Below, piece by piece: positions 45,237 through 53,669 of a DNA stretch of 64,000 bases. Source of the DNA: Agrobacterium salinitolerans. Its GTDB lineage: Bacteria > Pseudomonadota > Alphaproteobacteria > Rhizobiales > Rhizobiaceae. The DNA is taken from NCBI RefSeq assembly GCF_002008225.1, contig NZ_MRDH01000006.1, positions 186,001-250,000 of the forward strand, read 5' to 3'. Each line of letters begins with the position of its first letter. Position 1 is the stretch's first letter. The notes beneath the pieces were generated by a model, which made no database searches, was not told the origin of the DNA, and was given only the letters and a program-made list of their open reading frames with translations. Made by a program: the position numbers and the translations under genes.

Positions 45237-46607
45237 ATGGAAACCAAGGCGAACTACACCATAGTCGGAATTTTCACGCTGATCGTGATCGCCGCCGCAT
45301 TCGGCTTCGTTTACTGGATGGCCGAGTTTGGCCGCGGCGGCCCGACGGCGCAATTGATCGTGCGTATTCCCGGCTCCGCCAACGGCCTTTCGGTTGGCTC
45401 TCCGGTGCGGTTTAACGGTATTCCCGTTGGTACGGTGCGCGGGCTTGCGATTGACCGCGACGATCCGGCTTACTCCATCGCCTTTACCGAAGTGCAGGCG
45501 GATGCGCCGGTGTTTCCGTCCACACGCGCTGTGCTTGAAATTCAGGGTCTGACGGGCGCCGCCTATATTGAGCTTTCCGGCGGCAACAAGGATGGCGAGC
45601 GCATTCTGCAGAAAGCCGTTGAAAGCGGCGTTCCGGCCGAGTTGACAGCCGACCTTTCCAGCGTCACCAACCTGCTTGCCACAGCCGATAAAATCCTGAA
45701 GCGCGCAGATGGCGCGATCGGCGAATTGCAGGGTTTCGTGCAGGATGCGCGCGGGCCGCTGACGCAGACGGTGCGTAATGCCGAGAAATTTTCCGATGCG
45801 CTGGCGGCCAATTCCGACGGGATCAAGAATTTCATTTCGAGCCTCAGTTCGCTGTCCACGACAGTGCAATCCGTTTCGGTGCGGCTCGACGGTACGCTCA
45901 CCGCGGTCGAGGATCTGGTGAAGGCGGTGGATGCCGGCAAGATCGATTCCATCCTGTCCAATGTCGACAAGGTGACGAAGGATGTGGCATCCGCTTCCAG
46001 CGATATTCAGGGCATCATGGAGACGGTGCAGAGCACGGCGCGCAATTTCGAGGCGGCGAGCACGGAAGTGCAGACGGTTGTGAAGCGCGCGGACGAGCTT
46101 CTGGCATCGGTCGATCCCGCCAAGGTCAGCACCGTGGTGGGCGATGTTTCCGCAGCCACCGCCGATGCGCGCGATGCCGTGGCGAATTTCAAGCGGATCG
46201 CCGATGATGTGGGTGCACGTCGCGCCGACATCGACCAGGCGGTTTCCGATTTCACCGAGATGGGCCGCAAGCTGAACCTTGCCTCCAGCCGCGTCGATGG
46301 CATTCTCGCCAAGGTGGACGGCATGCTCGGCACGGATGATGCCAATTCGCTGTTTGCCAAGGCGCGCGAGACGCTAACCTCCTTCAAGGCGGTGGCCGAC
46401 AATCTCAATGCCCGCATCGGGCCGATTGCAGACAACCTAACCCGTTTCTCCAGCTCCGGCCTGAAGGATTTCCAGGCGCTGATCGGCAGCACGCGACAGA
46501 CGGTCGACAATCTCAACAACGCCATCACCAATATCGACCGCGATCCGCAGCGGTTGATCTTTGGCGGCGAAACCGTGAAACAATATGACGGCAGAACAAG
46601 GCGCTAA
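45237..46607 (+). CDS. mlaD: MCE-domain lipid-transport protein, MlaD type with long C-terminal helix
   Basis: A 456-residue protein with one N-terminal membrane anchor (NYTIVGIFTLIVIAAAFGFVYW, about residues 6-27) and a single MCE domain (about 38-115, GSANGLSVGSPVRFNGIPVGTVRGLAIDRDDP). The remaining 340 residues are almost wholly helical and low in aromatic residues, with repeated short motifs of Ala, Val, Asp and Ser (for example VEDLVKAVDAGKIDSILSNV), consistent with a long helical needle that could span the periplasm as in some MCE systems. It follows mlaF by 8 bases. E. coli MlaD is only 183 residues, so this is the long rhizobial form. Confidence 0.92.
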   Translation: METKANYTIVGIFTLIVIAAAFGFVYWMAEFGRGGPTAQLIVRIPGSANGLSVGSPVRFNGIPVGTVRGLAIDRDDPAYSIAFTEVQADAPVFPSTRAVLEIQGLTGAAYIELSGGNKDGERILQKAVESGVPAELTADLSSVTNLLATADKILKRADGAIGELQGFVQDARGPLTQTVRNAEKFSDALAANSDGIKNFISSLSSLSTTVQSVSVRLDGTLTAVEDLVKAVDAGKIDSILSNVDKVTKDVASASSDIQGIMETVQSTARNFEAASTEVQTVVKRADELLASVDPAKVSTVVGDVSAATADARDAVANFKRIADDVGARRADIDQAVSDFTEMGRKLNLASSRVDGILAKVDGMLGTDDANSLFAKARETLTSFKAVADNLNARIGPIADNLTRFSSSGLKDFQALIGSTRQTVDNLNNAITNIDRDPQRLIFGGETVKQYDGRTRR

Positions 46608-46622
46608 GAGGGGTATCGACCA

Positions 46623-47228
46623 ATGAGACTATCGATGAACGGCCAGAAGCGCCGCGCCCTTCTTCTCGCTCCGCTGCTTGCCGCGATGATGGCGGGCTGT
46701 GCGGGTGCGCCGAAAAACGATACTTTCGACCTTTCCGTATCGCCGGCGGCGGTAACGCAGGGACCATCGCTGAAAAGCCGTCAGCTGCTGATCGCCGACC
46801 CGACCGCCTTGAAGGCGCTCGATAGCGAGAACATCGTGGTGCGGCTTTCCGGTTCCGAGGTGCAATATCTCGGCAATTCGCAATGGAGTGACCGCCTGCC
46901 GCGCATGGTGCAATCCAAGCTCGTGGAAGCCTTCGAAGATACCGGCAAGCTCGGCGGCGTCGGCCGGCCGGGGCAGGGGCTGGCAATCGACTATCAGGTC
47001 GTGAGCGATATCCGCGCCTTTGAAATCGATACGGCGAAGAATATCGCCAATATCGAGATTTCGGTGAAGCTCCTGAACGACCGTAACGGCACGGTGAAGG
47101 CGCAGGAGGTGTTCCGCACCAGCGCCCGCGTCAGCGGTTCCGGTAATGCGAATTTCGTGAAGGCGCTGGATCAGGCCTTCGCTGCCGCCACGCGGGAGAT
47201 CGTGGCCTGGACGCTGAAGTCGCTTTAA
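46623..47228 (+). CDS. ABC-type transport auxiliary lipoprotein (PqiC/MlaC-position component)
   Basis: A 201-residue lipoprotein: positive N-terminus, hydrophobic core and lipobox LAAMMAGC (Cys at about residue 24). The mature part has the ABC_trans_aux fold signature DLSVSPAAVTQGPSLKSRQLLIADP...ENIVVRLSGSEVQYLGNSQWSDRLPRMVQSKLVEAFEDTG. These lipoproteins (PqiC-like) sit in the outer membrane and dock MCE needles. It is the last gene of the operon, 15 bases after mlaD, and replaces MlaC/MlaA in this locus. Confidence 0.9.
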   Translation: MRLSMNGQKRRALLLAPLLAAMMAGCAGAPKNDTFDLSVSPAAVTQGPSLKSRQLLIADPTALKALDSENIVVRLSGSEVQYLGNSQWSDRLPRMVQSKLVEAFEDTGKLGGVGRPGQGLAIDYQVVSDIRAFEIDTAKNIANIEISVKLLNDRNGTVKAQEVFRTSARVSGSGNANFVKALDQAFAAATREIVAWTLKSL

Positions 47229-47239
47229 GCGTTCAGCGT

Positions 47240-47494
47240 GATTGCTGCCACAGGAAACCGCTTTATGTTCGCGTAGCGCAGGATGTTGCGAGACTGCGTG
47301 ACGATCTGCCGGTGAAACCGGATTATCGGATGGTGGACGGGGCGGGGCACTTTTCCTTTATTGCACCTTGCCCGGCGGAGATGGCAAAAGCCGCGCCCCA
47401 GATTTGCAGCGACGCGGCGGGCTTCGACCGGGTGGAGTTCCATGGCGGGTTCAATGCTGATCTCGTGAGCTTCTTCAAGGCGTCACTGCGCTGA
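47240..47494 (+). pseudogene. C-terminal remnant of a dienelactone-hydrolase-like alpha/beta hydrolase
   Basis: An open frame without start codon reads KPLYVRVAQDVARLRDDLPV, then KPDYRMVDGAGHFSFIAPC (carrying the catalytic His of an alpha/beta hydrolase) and ends FNADLVSFFKASLR before a TGA. This matches the C-terminal third of predicted dienelactone hydrolases. The nucleophile and N-terminal two-thirds are missing, and the frame starts right after the Mla lipoprotein gene, so this is most likely a decayed or truncated gene. Confidence 0.6.
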
Positions 47495-47524
47495 ACCGCC
47501 TATGTCGGCTGTGGCCGCCGCCTC

Positions 47525-47962
47525 TCAGGCGGCGTCCTGCTGCGACTTCCATTCCGGCAGGGGGAAAACCCGGTCGTAGCTCCAGTTGAAGACAAAAGCA
47601 TAGACCACGTAAAACAGCGCAAAGGAGATATCCATCACCAGCGCGTGGGCAAGGCTGATATTCAGATACCAGGCGATGAAGGGCATCAGCACGATCAACA
47701 GGCCGAGTTCGAAAAGCACCGCGTGGGCAACCCGAATGGCCGGCGTTTTCAGCGTCGTGCCCTTCAGGCGCTGCATGGCGTGGTCGAAGCCCAGATTATA
47801 GACATAGTTCCAGATCGTGGCGAGCGTGGCGCTGACGATGCCGACGATGCCGATATCTTCCATGGGCATGCCGAAAAGCAGCGCGCCCAGGGGAATGACG
47901 AGCATAAGGCCGATGATTTCAAAGCTGAGCGCGTGGCGGATACGATCTTGCAGGGAACGCAT
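47525..47962 (-). CDS. PACE-family efflux transporter (bacterial transmembrane pair)
   Basis: A 145-residue membrane protein with four helices in two repeated hairpins: RHALSFEIIGLMLVIPLGALLFG and GIVSATLATIWNYVYNLGFDHAM form the first pair, RVAHAVLFELGLLIVLMPFIAWYLN and DISFALFYVVYAFVFNWSYDRVFP the second. The repeat of 'R..HA..FE.G' at the start of each half and the W/Y-N-Y/W-DR motif at the end are the PACE (AceI-like) hallmark. Family members export biocides such as chlorhexidine and short diamines. It is convergent with the Mla operon and its hydrolase remnant. Confidence 0.92.
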   Translation of the reverse strand: MRSLQDRIRHALSFEIIGLMLVIPLGALLFGMPMEDIGIVGIVSATLATIWNYVYNLGFDHAMQRLKGTTLKTPAIRVAHAVLFELGLLIVLMPFIAWYLNISLAHALVMDISFALFYVVYAFVFNWSYDRVFPLPEWKSQQDAA

Positions 47963-48179
47963 TTCATTCTCCGGTATATGACCGGGCCGTCCCGCATGCT
48001 GTCGCCGATATGGCCGAGGTCGTCCTCGCGCCTGACGATATAGAGCTTTTGGGTGGATTTTTCAAGCGCCGGGTGCTGCGGCATCCAGGGCGGTGCTTTC
48101 ATTCTCGTACATACCAACGGAACCGTGATCGGAACAAGATCGGCGTATTTTCGTTATCGCTGATGGAAGGAGGCGCGCC

Positions 48180-48338
48180 ATGCAGCAGAAACCCTCTGAG
48201 GGAAGAACCATCAAGGCCGCCAATGCGGAGAAGGTTTCGACTTATACGCCCAGTCTCATTTCCCTGAAGGGAAGTTACGTGGCGATGATATTTCGAAGAC
48301 CGCTTTGCCAAAATCCACTGGATGTGCGGGAAAAATAG
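48180..48338 (+). CDS. Possible 52-residue protein, function unknown
   Basis: ATG at 48180, TAG at 48336-48338. An almost perfect Shine-Dalgarno, AAGGAGGCGCGCC, precedes the ATG. The product starts MQQKPSEGRTIKAANAEKVS and ends NPLDVREK; it is basic and soluble, with no motif I recognise. It could also be the relic of a longer gene. It is the only plausible coding element in the 525 bp between the PACE gene and the secreted peptide gene at 48489. Confidence 0.4.
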   Translation: MQQKPSEGRTIKAANAEKVSTYTPSLISLKGSYVAMIFRRPLCQNPLDVREK

Positions 48339-48403
48339 GACGATGCAATCGCCCCTCGACTTGCCCGCACACCGAAAATGACGACTGCCGACATGATGAT
48401 GAG

Positions 48404-48421
48404 CTTTAGATGTCTCTAAAG
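48404..48421. promoter_or_regulatory. Palindrome upstream of the 82-residue secreted protein gene
   Basis: CTTTAGA-TGTC-TCTAAAG, a perfect 7-bp inverted repeat 68 bases before the start codon at 48489, in the normal position for an operator or part of a promoter. Confidence 0.4.
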
Positions 48422-48488
48422 TGTGATTTTCAATCGGGCCCGTCTCCACATAGACTGGAGATTGCCACAAGAGCGAAGGGAGAATGAC

Positions 48489-48737
48489 ATGAAATCAGTT
48501 CTCATTATCGCCGCTGTCTTTGGTTTTTCGGCCAGTGCAGCGCTTGCGGAATGTGCAGGTCATCAACAGATCAACGCTTCCGTTCCTGTCGTAGATCGCG
48601 AATTCAAAACCGCAAGCATCGTTCCGCCGACAGATCCGGTGGAAAAGCCAGTCGTCATCCTGAAAAAGACCGACCGCCTTCCTGCAACGGTTGCGACGAC
48701 CGGCGAACCGGAAGCCGCAATGCAGCGCATGCAATAG
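48489..48737 (+). CDS. Small secreted protein, 82 residues, function unknown
   Basis: The ATG at 48489 follows GAAGGGAGAATGAC. The product has a clear signal peptide (MKSVLIIAAVFGFSASAALA, cut after residue 20) and a short mature part of about 62 residues with one Cys, a Pro/Val-rich middle (SIVPPTDPVEKPVVILKKTD) and a Met/Gln-rich end. Likely periplasmic or secreted. It has its own palindromic upstream site and a strong terminator, so it is a separately regulated unit. I do not recognise a family. Confidence 0.7.
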   Translation: MKSVLIIAAVFGFSASAALAECAGHQQINASVPVVDREFKTASIVPPTDPVEKPVVILKKTDRLPATVATTGEPEAAMQRMQ

Positions 48738-48764
48738 ACAAAAATAATAACCTCTTCATTCTTA

Positions 48765-48800
48765 AAATCCCGTGCGTGAGGTGATGCGCACGGGATTTTT
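48765..48800 (+). terminator. Strong terminator after the secreted peptide gene
   Basis: A perfect 12-bp stem AAATCCCGTGCG/CGCACGGGATTT (48765-48776 with 48787-48798), followed by TT and a further T-rich run. Confidence 0.9.
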
Positions 48801-48838
48801 GCTTTTTGGACGCGCCTGCCGGTTATTTGCATCGGCGA

Positions 48839-49027
48839 CTAGCTGTCGAGTTTCAGCGACAGCTGTTTCGGCCCTTCGTTCTTTTTGAGGACGTAAAGCG
48901 GCCGGGTGACGATGACTTCCGTTCGCCGTTGCAGCTCACGCCGCCGCTCGAGCGCGCGTTCGCGCATATCCCGGGAGCGGGCGACAACGGAGAGGGCATT
49001 TTCTATGGCTGCGTCTGCTGTGTTCAT
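48839..49027 (-). CDS. Small helical protein, 62 residues, function unknown
   Basis: ATG at 49027 with a very good Shine-Dalgarno, GGAGGTCAGCG. The product begins MNTADAAIENALSVVARSRD and has a basic, amphipathic central helix (MRERALERRRELQRRTEVIV) and ends KKNEGPKQLSLKLDS. No signal peptide or membrane helix. Likely a small cytosolic or nucleic-acid/protein-binding factor; no family is recognised. It converges with the terminator of the secreted peptide gene. Confidence 0.6.
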   Translation of the reverse strand: MNTADAAIENALSVVARSRDMRERALERRRELQRRTEVIVTRPLYVLKKNEGPKQLSLKLDS

Positions 49028-49308
49028 CGCTGACCTCCATAATGTTCACTTTATGTTCTCATTATTGGTGGCTTGTGTCAACACTATGGCAGGGTTGCCG
49101 GCGGCGGTTGGGCGCCTGGCATAACGAGCGGACAGGCGCGCGACAGGCAGTGTCGGGTGCGCGAGGCATCGGCTTTTGCCCGAAATGTCGACCTTCACAG
49201 CACAAACCTTGTTCCGGCAGTGTCGACAGGGACACTCCGGACCTGCTGTGTTGATTTTTGCGATGATGTTTCGATGACGCCGGCGGTGATCCGCCGGCTT
49301 CAGGCAGA

Positions 49309-49539
49309 TCAGGAGAGGGGACGTTGATCCGGCGCGGGAATGTCGCCGGCGGACAATAAATCGGTGAGATGCTCGCTGGCGAGCGCGACGATGGCAAGGG
49401 CGGCCTGCTGGCGGTTCCAGCCGGCATGTTCGGCTTTTTCCATCAGCTTTTGAATGGACGGCTCCAGCGCGAACTGGCACTCGGCCTGATAGTCCATTGT
49501 GTCGATCGAAAGCGACGGGGAATTGATCGAGGCCCGCAT
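49309..49539 (-). CDS. Small soluble protein, 76 residues, function unknown
   Basis: The ATG at 49539 follows GGGAGACCAAAAG. The product (MRASINSPSLSIDTMDYQAE...) is acidic and helical, with an amphipathic stretch SIQKLMEKAEHAGWNRQQAALAIVALASEHLTDLLSAGD. The GWNRQQAALAIVALA-type helix is the kind seen in short adaptor or regulator proteins of Rhizobiales; I cannot name it. It sits between two other small minus-strand ORFs, with 281 bp of gene-free DNA downstream of it. Confidence 0.6.
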   Translation of the reverse strand: MRASINSPSLSIDTMDYQAECQFALEPSIQKLMEKAEHAGWNRQQAALAIVALASEHLTDLLSAGDIPAPDQRPLS

Positions 49540-49740
49540 CTTTTGGTCTCCCTGTTTTCCGTCATGCTCATCATACGCGAGACGCAAATCGGAACATGTA
49601 CATTCAGAGGCCGGTGATATCGGGTATGCTCATGAGCCCCGCATATCACTGGCAGCGAATCCCCCAGCGGCAGGACGTTAGCGGCAAGTCGTAAGCGCTG
49701 TCAACGCGTGCGCGGCGGCAATGACGTCGCCGTCCCGTTT

Positions 49741-49980
49741 TCAGAGCCTTCCGTTCCGGAAAGGCTTTCGCCGCCAGATCAGCAGCGCCATCACATACAG
49801 CGCAAAAAGCACGAACCATGTGACGGGCAGCACCATGAAAAGCGCCGCATAAGCGCAATTTCCCTCAAAACAGGAGCCGAGAAATCCAGAATCGGCGAGC
49901 GCTGCCGATAATAAAAGCGCACATATCCCGCTCCCGACCGCGCCGAGAATAAAAAGCAATATGTTGATGAGCAATCTCAT
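49741..49980 (-). CDS. Small membrane protein, 79 residues, function unknown
   Basis: Starting at the ATG at 49980 (MRLLINILLFILGAVGSGIC), the product has two membrane helices (about residues 3-27 and 43-68, AALFMVLPVTWFVLFALYVMALLIW) joined by a short loop with two Cys (GSCFEGNCAY), and a basic tail RRKPFRNGRL. The loop Cys pair could form a periplasmic disulfide. Longer in-frame starts (for example 49992) are possible. No family recognised. Confidence 0.5.
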   Translation of the reverse strand: MRLLINILLFILGAVGSGICALLLSAALADSGFLGSCFEGNCAYAALFMVLPVTWFVLFALYVMALLIWRRKPFRNGRL

Positions 49981-50170
49981 GATCCCGATCATAAGGACGA
50001 TTGAGACAGCTTTGGGGAAACGGGCGGTGCTGCAGCGAGATTCCTGTTCCTTGCGGATATCGTTGCCGGCGGCAGGGATGCCAATGCCGAAGTGAGGGGC
50101 CGCATCCGCACAAAGGATCATGCGATGCTTTAAGTTTGCATCGCAACGTCTTGTCATTTCAGGAGGAATT

Positions 50171-50246
<76 letters not shown>

Positions 50247-50401
50247 GACCGGCACCGTGTGGCGGTGTGAGGGGGCGTATAAAGGGGAAGTTTGGGCTTG
50301 TCCAGCGCGGAAATGAAATTTCTTCGATTTTTGTGACGAAAAAATTTCAGTCGCGCTGGAAAATCCTGGAAATCCGCGGTTTTACGGATTTTTTCTTTTC
50401 T

Positions 50402-50656
50402 TTACCCGCGTCTGAAAGCCCGGCCGACAAGGATGAGGATGCAGGCGCCGATGAAGCCGGCGATGAGATAACCGAGCCAACCTTGCAGAACGATTCCAAA
50501 TACCGAAAGAATGGCGTTGGCGACGATCGCGCCGACGATTCCAAGAAGGATGTTCATGAAAACACCCATATTGCTTTTCATGAATTGTTCGGCGAGCCAC
50601 CCGGCGACACCACCGATGATGATGGCTGCGATCCAGCCAATGCCAGCAGATTCCAT
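50402..50656 (-). CDS. GlsB/YeaQ/YmgE-family small membrane protein
   Basis: An 84-residue protein with three membrane helices: IGWIAAIIIGGVAGWLAEQF, MNILLGIVGAIVANAILSVF and GYLIAGFIGACILILVGRAF, and glycine-rich repeats typical of the 'transglycosylase-associated protein' (GlsB/YeaQ/YmgE) family, which is often induced by general stress. The start at 50656 (MESAGIGWIAA) is preceded by GGAGGAA. Much longer upstream readings are not protein-like. It lies just downstream of the tRNA-Lys gene in sequence but is transcribed independently. Confidence 0.93.
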   Translation of the reverse strand: MESAGIGWIAAIIIGGVAGWLAEQFMKSNMGVFMNILLGIVGAIVANAILSVFGIVLQGWLGYLIAGFIGACILILVGRAFRRG

Positions 50657-50886
50657 GATTTCCTCCCATGTTGCTGCACCATCGAAGGTGATGATTTTCG
50701 TGGTGAAAAGCAAGGCAAACTCCTGAAAACCTCCCTCAATGCGGGTGGTTTTCCACGCGGCAGGCGCTAAAAAGCCTGATGCGGTGCAAAAAAACGAAAG
50801 GCGTGGATGTGCGGTTGATGTTCGGCGGATTGATGGACGGCAGGGTTTTCGACGGCTTGGCGCCGGATCGGCGGCAGAGGAGTGCC

Positions 50887-53409
50887 ATGGCGACGATACT
50901 GGCCGTGGTGCTTTTTCTTGCCGGCGGTCTCTTGTCGGCAATGCCGGCGGCAGCGCAAGGGGAAACAACATCGCCCGCGCCGGTGGCTATCCAGGCTTCG
51001 ACCGTCGAACAGGCGAGGGCGGAGCTGGAGAAATGGAAGGGCGATGTCGCTGCTATCGCCCAACAGGTGGAAGCCGGCGGCCGCGACGATGCGCAGCTAG
51101 TGGACCTGAAGGGCCGCGCCGACACCATTGCCACCGATGCCGCCGCCGCCAACACCAAGCTGCGCACCCGTCTCGACCAGATCAAGACCCGGCTGGATGC
51201 GCTGGGTGCGGCGCCTGCGGACGACCAGCCGCCGGAAGCCAGCATGGTGACGGAGGAGCGAAACCGGCTGACGGCGGAACGGGCAGAGGTGAATGCGATT
51301 GCCGGCGAGGTGGAGAGCACGGCCACCAATGCCGCACAGATCTCCAACAACATCACCGCCGTTCGCCGCGCGCTTTTCGCCGCCACGCTGTTCAAGCGCA
51401 CGGAAGTTTCGGCGCAGACGCTGGGCGACGCGTCCTCCGCCTTTCTGACCGAATTGACCAACCTCAACAACGCCTTCAGCAGCTGGGCAGGCTTCGTCTG
51501 GAATTACAAGCGCCTGCCGATGTTCGGGGCGGTGATGCTGTCGATCATGGCGGGGCTGCTGTTTCTCGTGGTCGGTTACCGCTTTTTTGGCAGCCGTATG
51601 GACCGGCGGGCCTTTACGGGCGAGCCTTCCTATCTGAGACGGCTTTCGGTCGCCTTCTGGTCAACCATGGTGCAGTCGCTGTCGCTGTTCCTGTTTCTCG
51701 TCACCTCGGCCTTCTTCCTCGATAATTTCAACGTGCTGCGGTCGGACATCGCGCCTATCCTGTTCGGGGCGATGGCGATCACCGGTTTTGTTTATTTCGT
51801 CTCACGACTGAGCTATGCGATCTTTGCGCCGACACAGCCGGAATGGCGCCTTGTGAAGGTATCCAACAAGGGCGCGCATACGCTGTCCTCGGCGGTGTTG
51901 CTGATGGCGCTCGTCAATGGTCTCGATTACCTGTTCGGCACGATCAGCGAGACGCTTTATTCGCCGCTGATCGTGACCGTCGCCAAGAGCTTCGTCGCCT
52001 CGATCATCATCGGCCTCATCCTGCTCACCGTGTCGTTCCTGCGGCCGGTGATCGGCGAGGGGCAGGATTATGAGACCGGCAACCAGCGCCTGCCGCGCTG
52101 GCTCGTCATCCTGCTGCGAGTGGGCGGCCTCGTTCTCATCGGCGCCTGCCTCACCGGTTATGTCGGGCTTGCGCGCTTCCTTGCCACGCAGATCGTCGCC
52201 ACCGGCGCGGTGCTGGCGACAATGTATATCGGCATTCTCTCGGGCAAGGCGATTTCGCGACAGGGCGCCTTCGCGGAATCTCTTGCCGGTCGTTATCTCG
52301 CGCGGCGTTTCGGTCTGGGCGTGGTCGCGCTTGATCAGGCCGGCCTTGCCGCCGGGCTCGGCATCTATATCGTGGCACTGGCCTTCGGCGTGCCGCTCAT
52401 CCTGTTTTCCTGGGGCTTCCAGCCGGGCGATATCGAAAGCTGGGCTTATCGTCTGTTGACCGGCATCACCGTCGGCAATGCCTCTATTTCGCTGATCGGC
52501 ATATTCGGCGGCATCCTCGTCTTCGCCATCGGTTACACCATTACCCGCTGGTTCCAGAGGTGGCTGGACAACAACGTCATGGCGCGCGGCCAGGTGGATG
52601 CCGGGGTTCGCAATTCCGTCAAGACCGGTATCGGCTATCTCGGTATCGCTGTGGCGGCGATCTTCGGCGTGTCTTCGGCGGGTCTCAACCTCTCCAGCCT
52701 GGCGCTGGTGGCTTCCGCCCTTTCTGTCGGTATCGGTTTCGGCCTGCAGAACATCGTCTCGAACTTCGTGTCCGGCCTTATCCTGCTGGTGGAGCGCCCC
52801 TTCAAGGTAGGGGACTGGGTGGTGACGGGAACCACGGAGGGCACCGTCAAGCGGCTCTCCGTGCGCGCCACTGAGATAGAAACCTTCCGTGGTCAGTCGA
52901 TCATCGTGCCGAATTCGGAATTCATCAATTCCTCCGTCGGCAACTGGACACACCGCAACCGCATCATGCGCGCCGAAATACCGGTTTCCGTCTCTTATGA
53001 TTCCGATCCGCAGCAGGTCATGGACATTTTGCTGGAACTGGTGCGCGCCCAGCCGCCGGTGCTGCGCAATCCCGAGCCACACGTGGAATTCGTCCGCTTC
53101 GGTGATTTTTCGCTGGATTTCGAACTGCGCTTCTATCTTGCCGATCTTTCGAACGGGCTCGGCGTGAGAAATGCGATGAGGATCGCCATCCTCAAGCGCT
53201 TCCGTGAGGAAGGGATCGATATTCCGTTCCCGCAGCGCAATCTGAATATTCACATGGAGGGCGAAGCCAACCCGCAGATGATGGCGGCGCTGCTTTCGGA
53301 AGAGGGCGAAAAAGCGCAGGCGGCCCATACCGGCGCGGCTTCTGCGCCGGAAAAGGAAACCTCGAAAGACGGCAAGGTGACCGAACCGAAGGAGAAGCCG
53401 GGCGCATAA
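50887..53409 (+). CDS. Large MscS-family mechanosensitive channel (DUF3772-containing)
   Basis: About 840 residues from the ATG at 50887, which has AGAGGAG at the ideal distance and yields a clean signal peptide (MATILAVVLFLAGGLLSAMP, cut near AAAQG); in-frame ATGs at 50779 and 50818 would give an N-terminal extension. Domains: a periplasmic helical region with DUF3772 character (about 30-210), a set of about nine membrane helices (about 220-600), then the MscS core with pore-lining helix and GFGLQNIVSNFVSGLILLVERPFKVGDWV, IIVPNSEFINSSVGNWT, and the C-terminal cytosolic alpha/beta domain. The tail is Lys/Glu-rich. It likely opens under osmotic downshock. Confidence 0.92.
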   Translation: MATILAVVLFLAGGLLSAMPAAAQGETTSPAPVAIQASTVEQARAELEKWKGDVAAIAQQVEAGGRDDAQLVDLKGRADTIATDAAAANTKLRTRLDQIKTRLDALGAAPADDQPPEASMVTEERNRLTAERAEVNAIAGEVESTATNAAQISNNITAVRRALFAATLFKRTEVSAQTLGDASSAFLTELTNLNNAFSSWAGFVWNYKRLPMFGAVMLSIMAGLLFLVVGYRFFGSRMDRRAFTGEPSYLRRLSVAFWSTMVQSLSLFLFLVTSAFFLDNFNVLRSDIAPILFGAMAITGFVYFVSRLSYAIFAPTQPEWRLVKVSNKGAHTLSSAVLLMALVNGLDYLFGTISETLYSPLIVTVAKSFVASIIIGLILLTVSFLRPVIGEGQDYETGNQRLPRWLVILLRVGGLVLIGACLTGYVGLARFLATQIVATGAVLATMYIGILSGKAISRQGAFAESLAGRYLARRFGLGVVALDQAGLAAGLGIYIVALAFGVPLILFSWGFQPGDIESWAYRLLTGITVGNASISLIGIFGGILVFAIGYTITRWFQRWLDNNVMARGQVDAGVRNSVKTGIGYLGIAVAAIFGVSSAGLNLSSLALVASALSVGIGFGLQNIVSNFVSGLILLVERPFKVGDWVVTGTTEGTVKRLSVRATEIETFRGQSIIVPNSEFINSSVGNWTHRNRIMRAEIPVSVSYDSDPQQVMDILLELVRAQPPVLRNPEPHVEFVRFGDFSLDFELRFYLADLSNGLGVRNAMRIAILKRFREEGIDIPFPQRNLNIHMEGEANPQMMAALLSEEGEKAQAAHTGAASAPEKETSKDGKVTEPKEKPGA

Positions 53410-53470
53410 AAGCCTAGATTGCTGTTTGCCTCAGGCGTCGAAGCTATCGGGCATGGATTTGCGGCCTGTC

Positions 53471-53499
53471 GCCTTCTTCCCGGCGGGAGAAGAAACGAG
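53471..53499. repeat. Degenerate half of a family B repeat
   Basis: GCCTTCTTCCCGGCGGGAGA followed by AGAAACGAG matches the right-hand outer hairpin of the family B repeats with a few changes; the other half is absent. It lies in the 260-bp gap between the MscS-family gene and the next enzyme gene; nothing else is recognised there. Confidence 0.6.
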
Positions 53500-53669
53500 C
53501 CGTGGAGCTGTGCGATCTTCGTCCGGCATGCTCGGCATTTTCACGCCTGTCGCAGCACCCTATGGCCATGTCGCAATCAGGCGGCTGAACGGCCGCCAAG
53601 CGCTTCATATTCCTCCCATCCAATGTCGGCGGAATAAGGCAAGGCCGGCGCTTTTCAGGGGTTCTGTAA

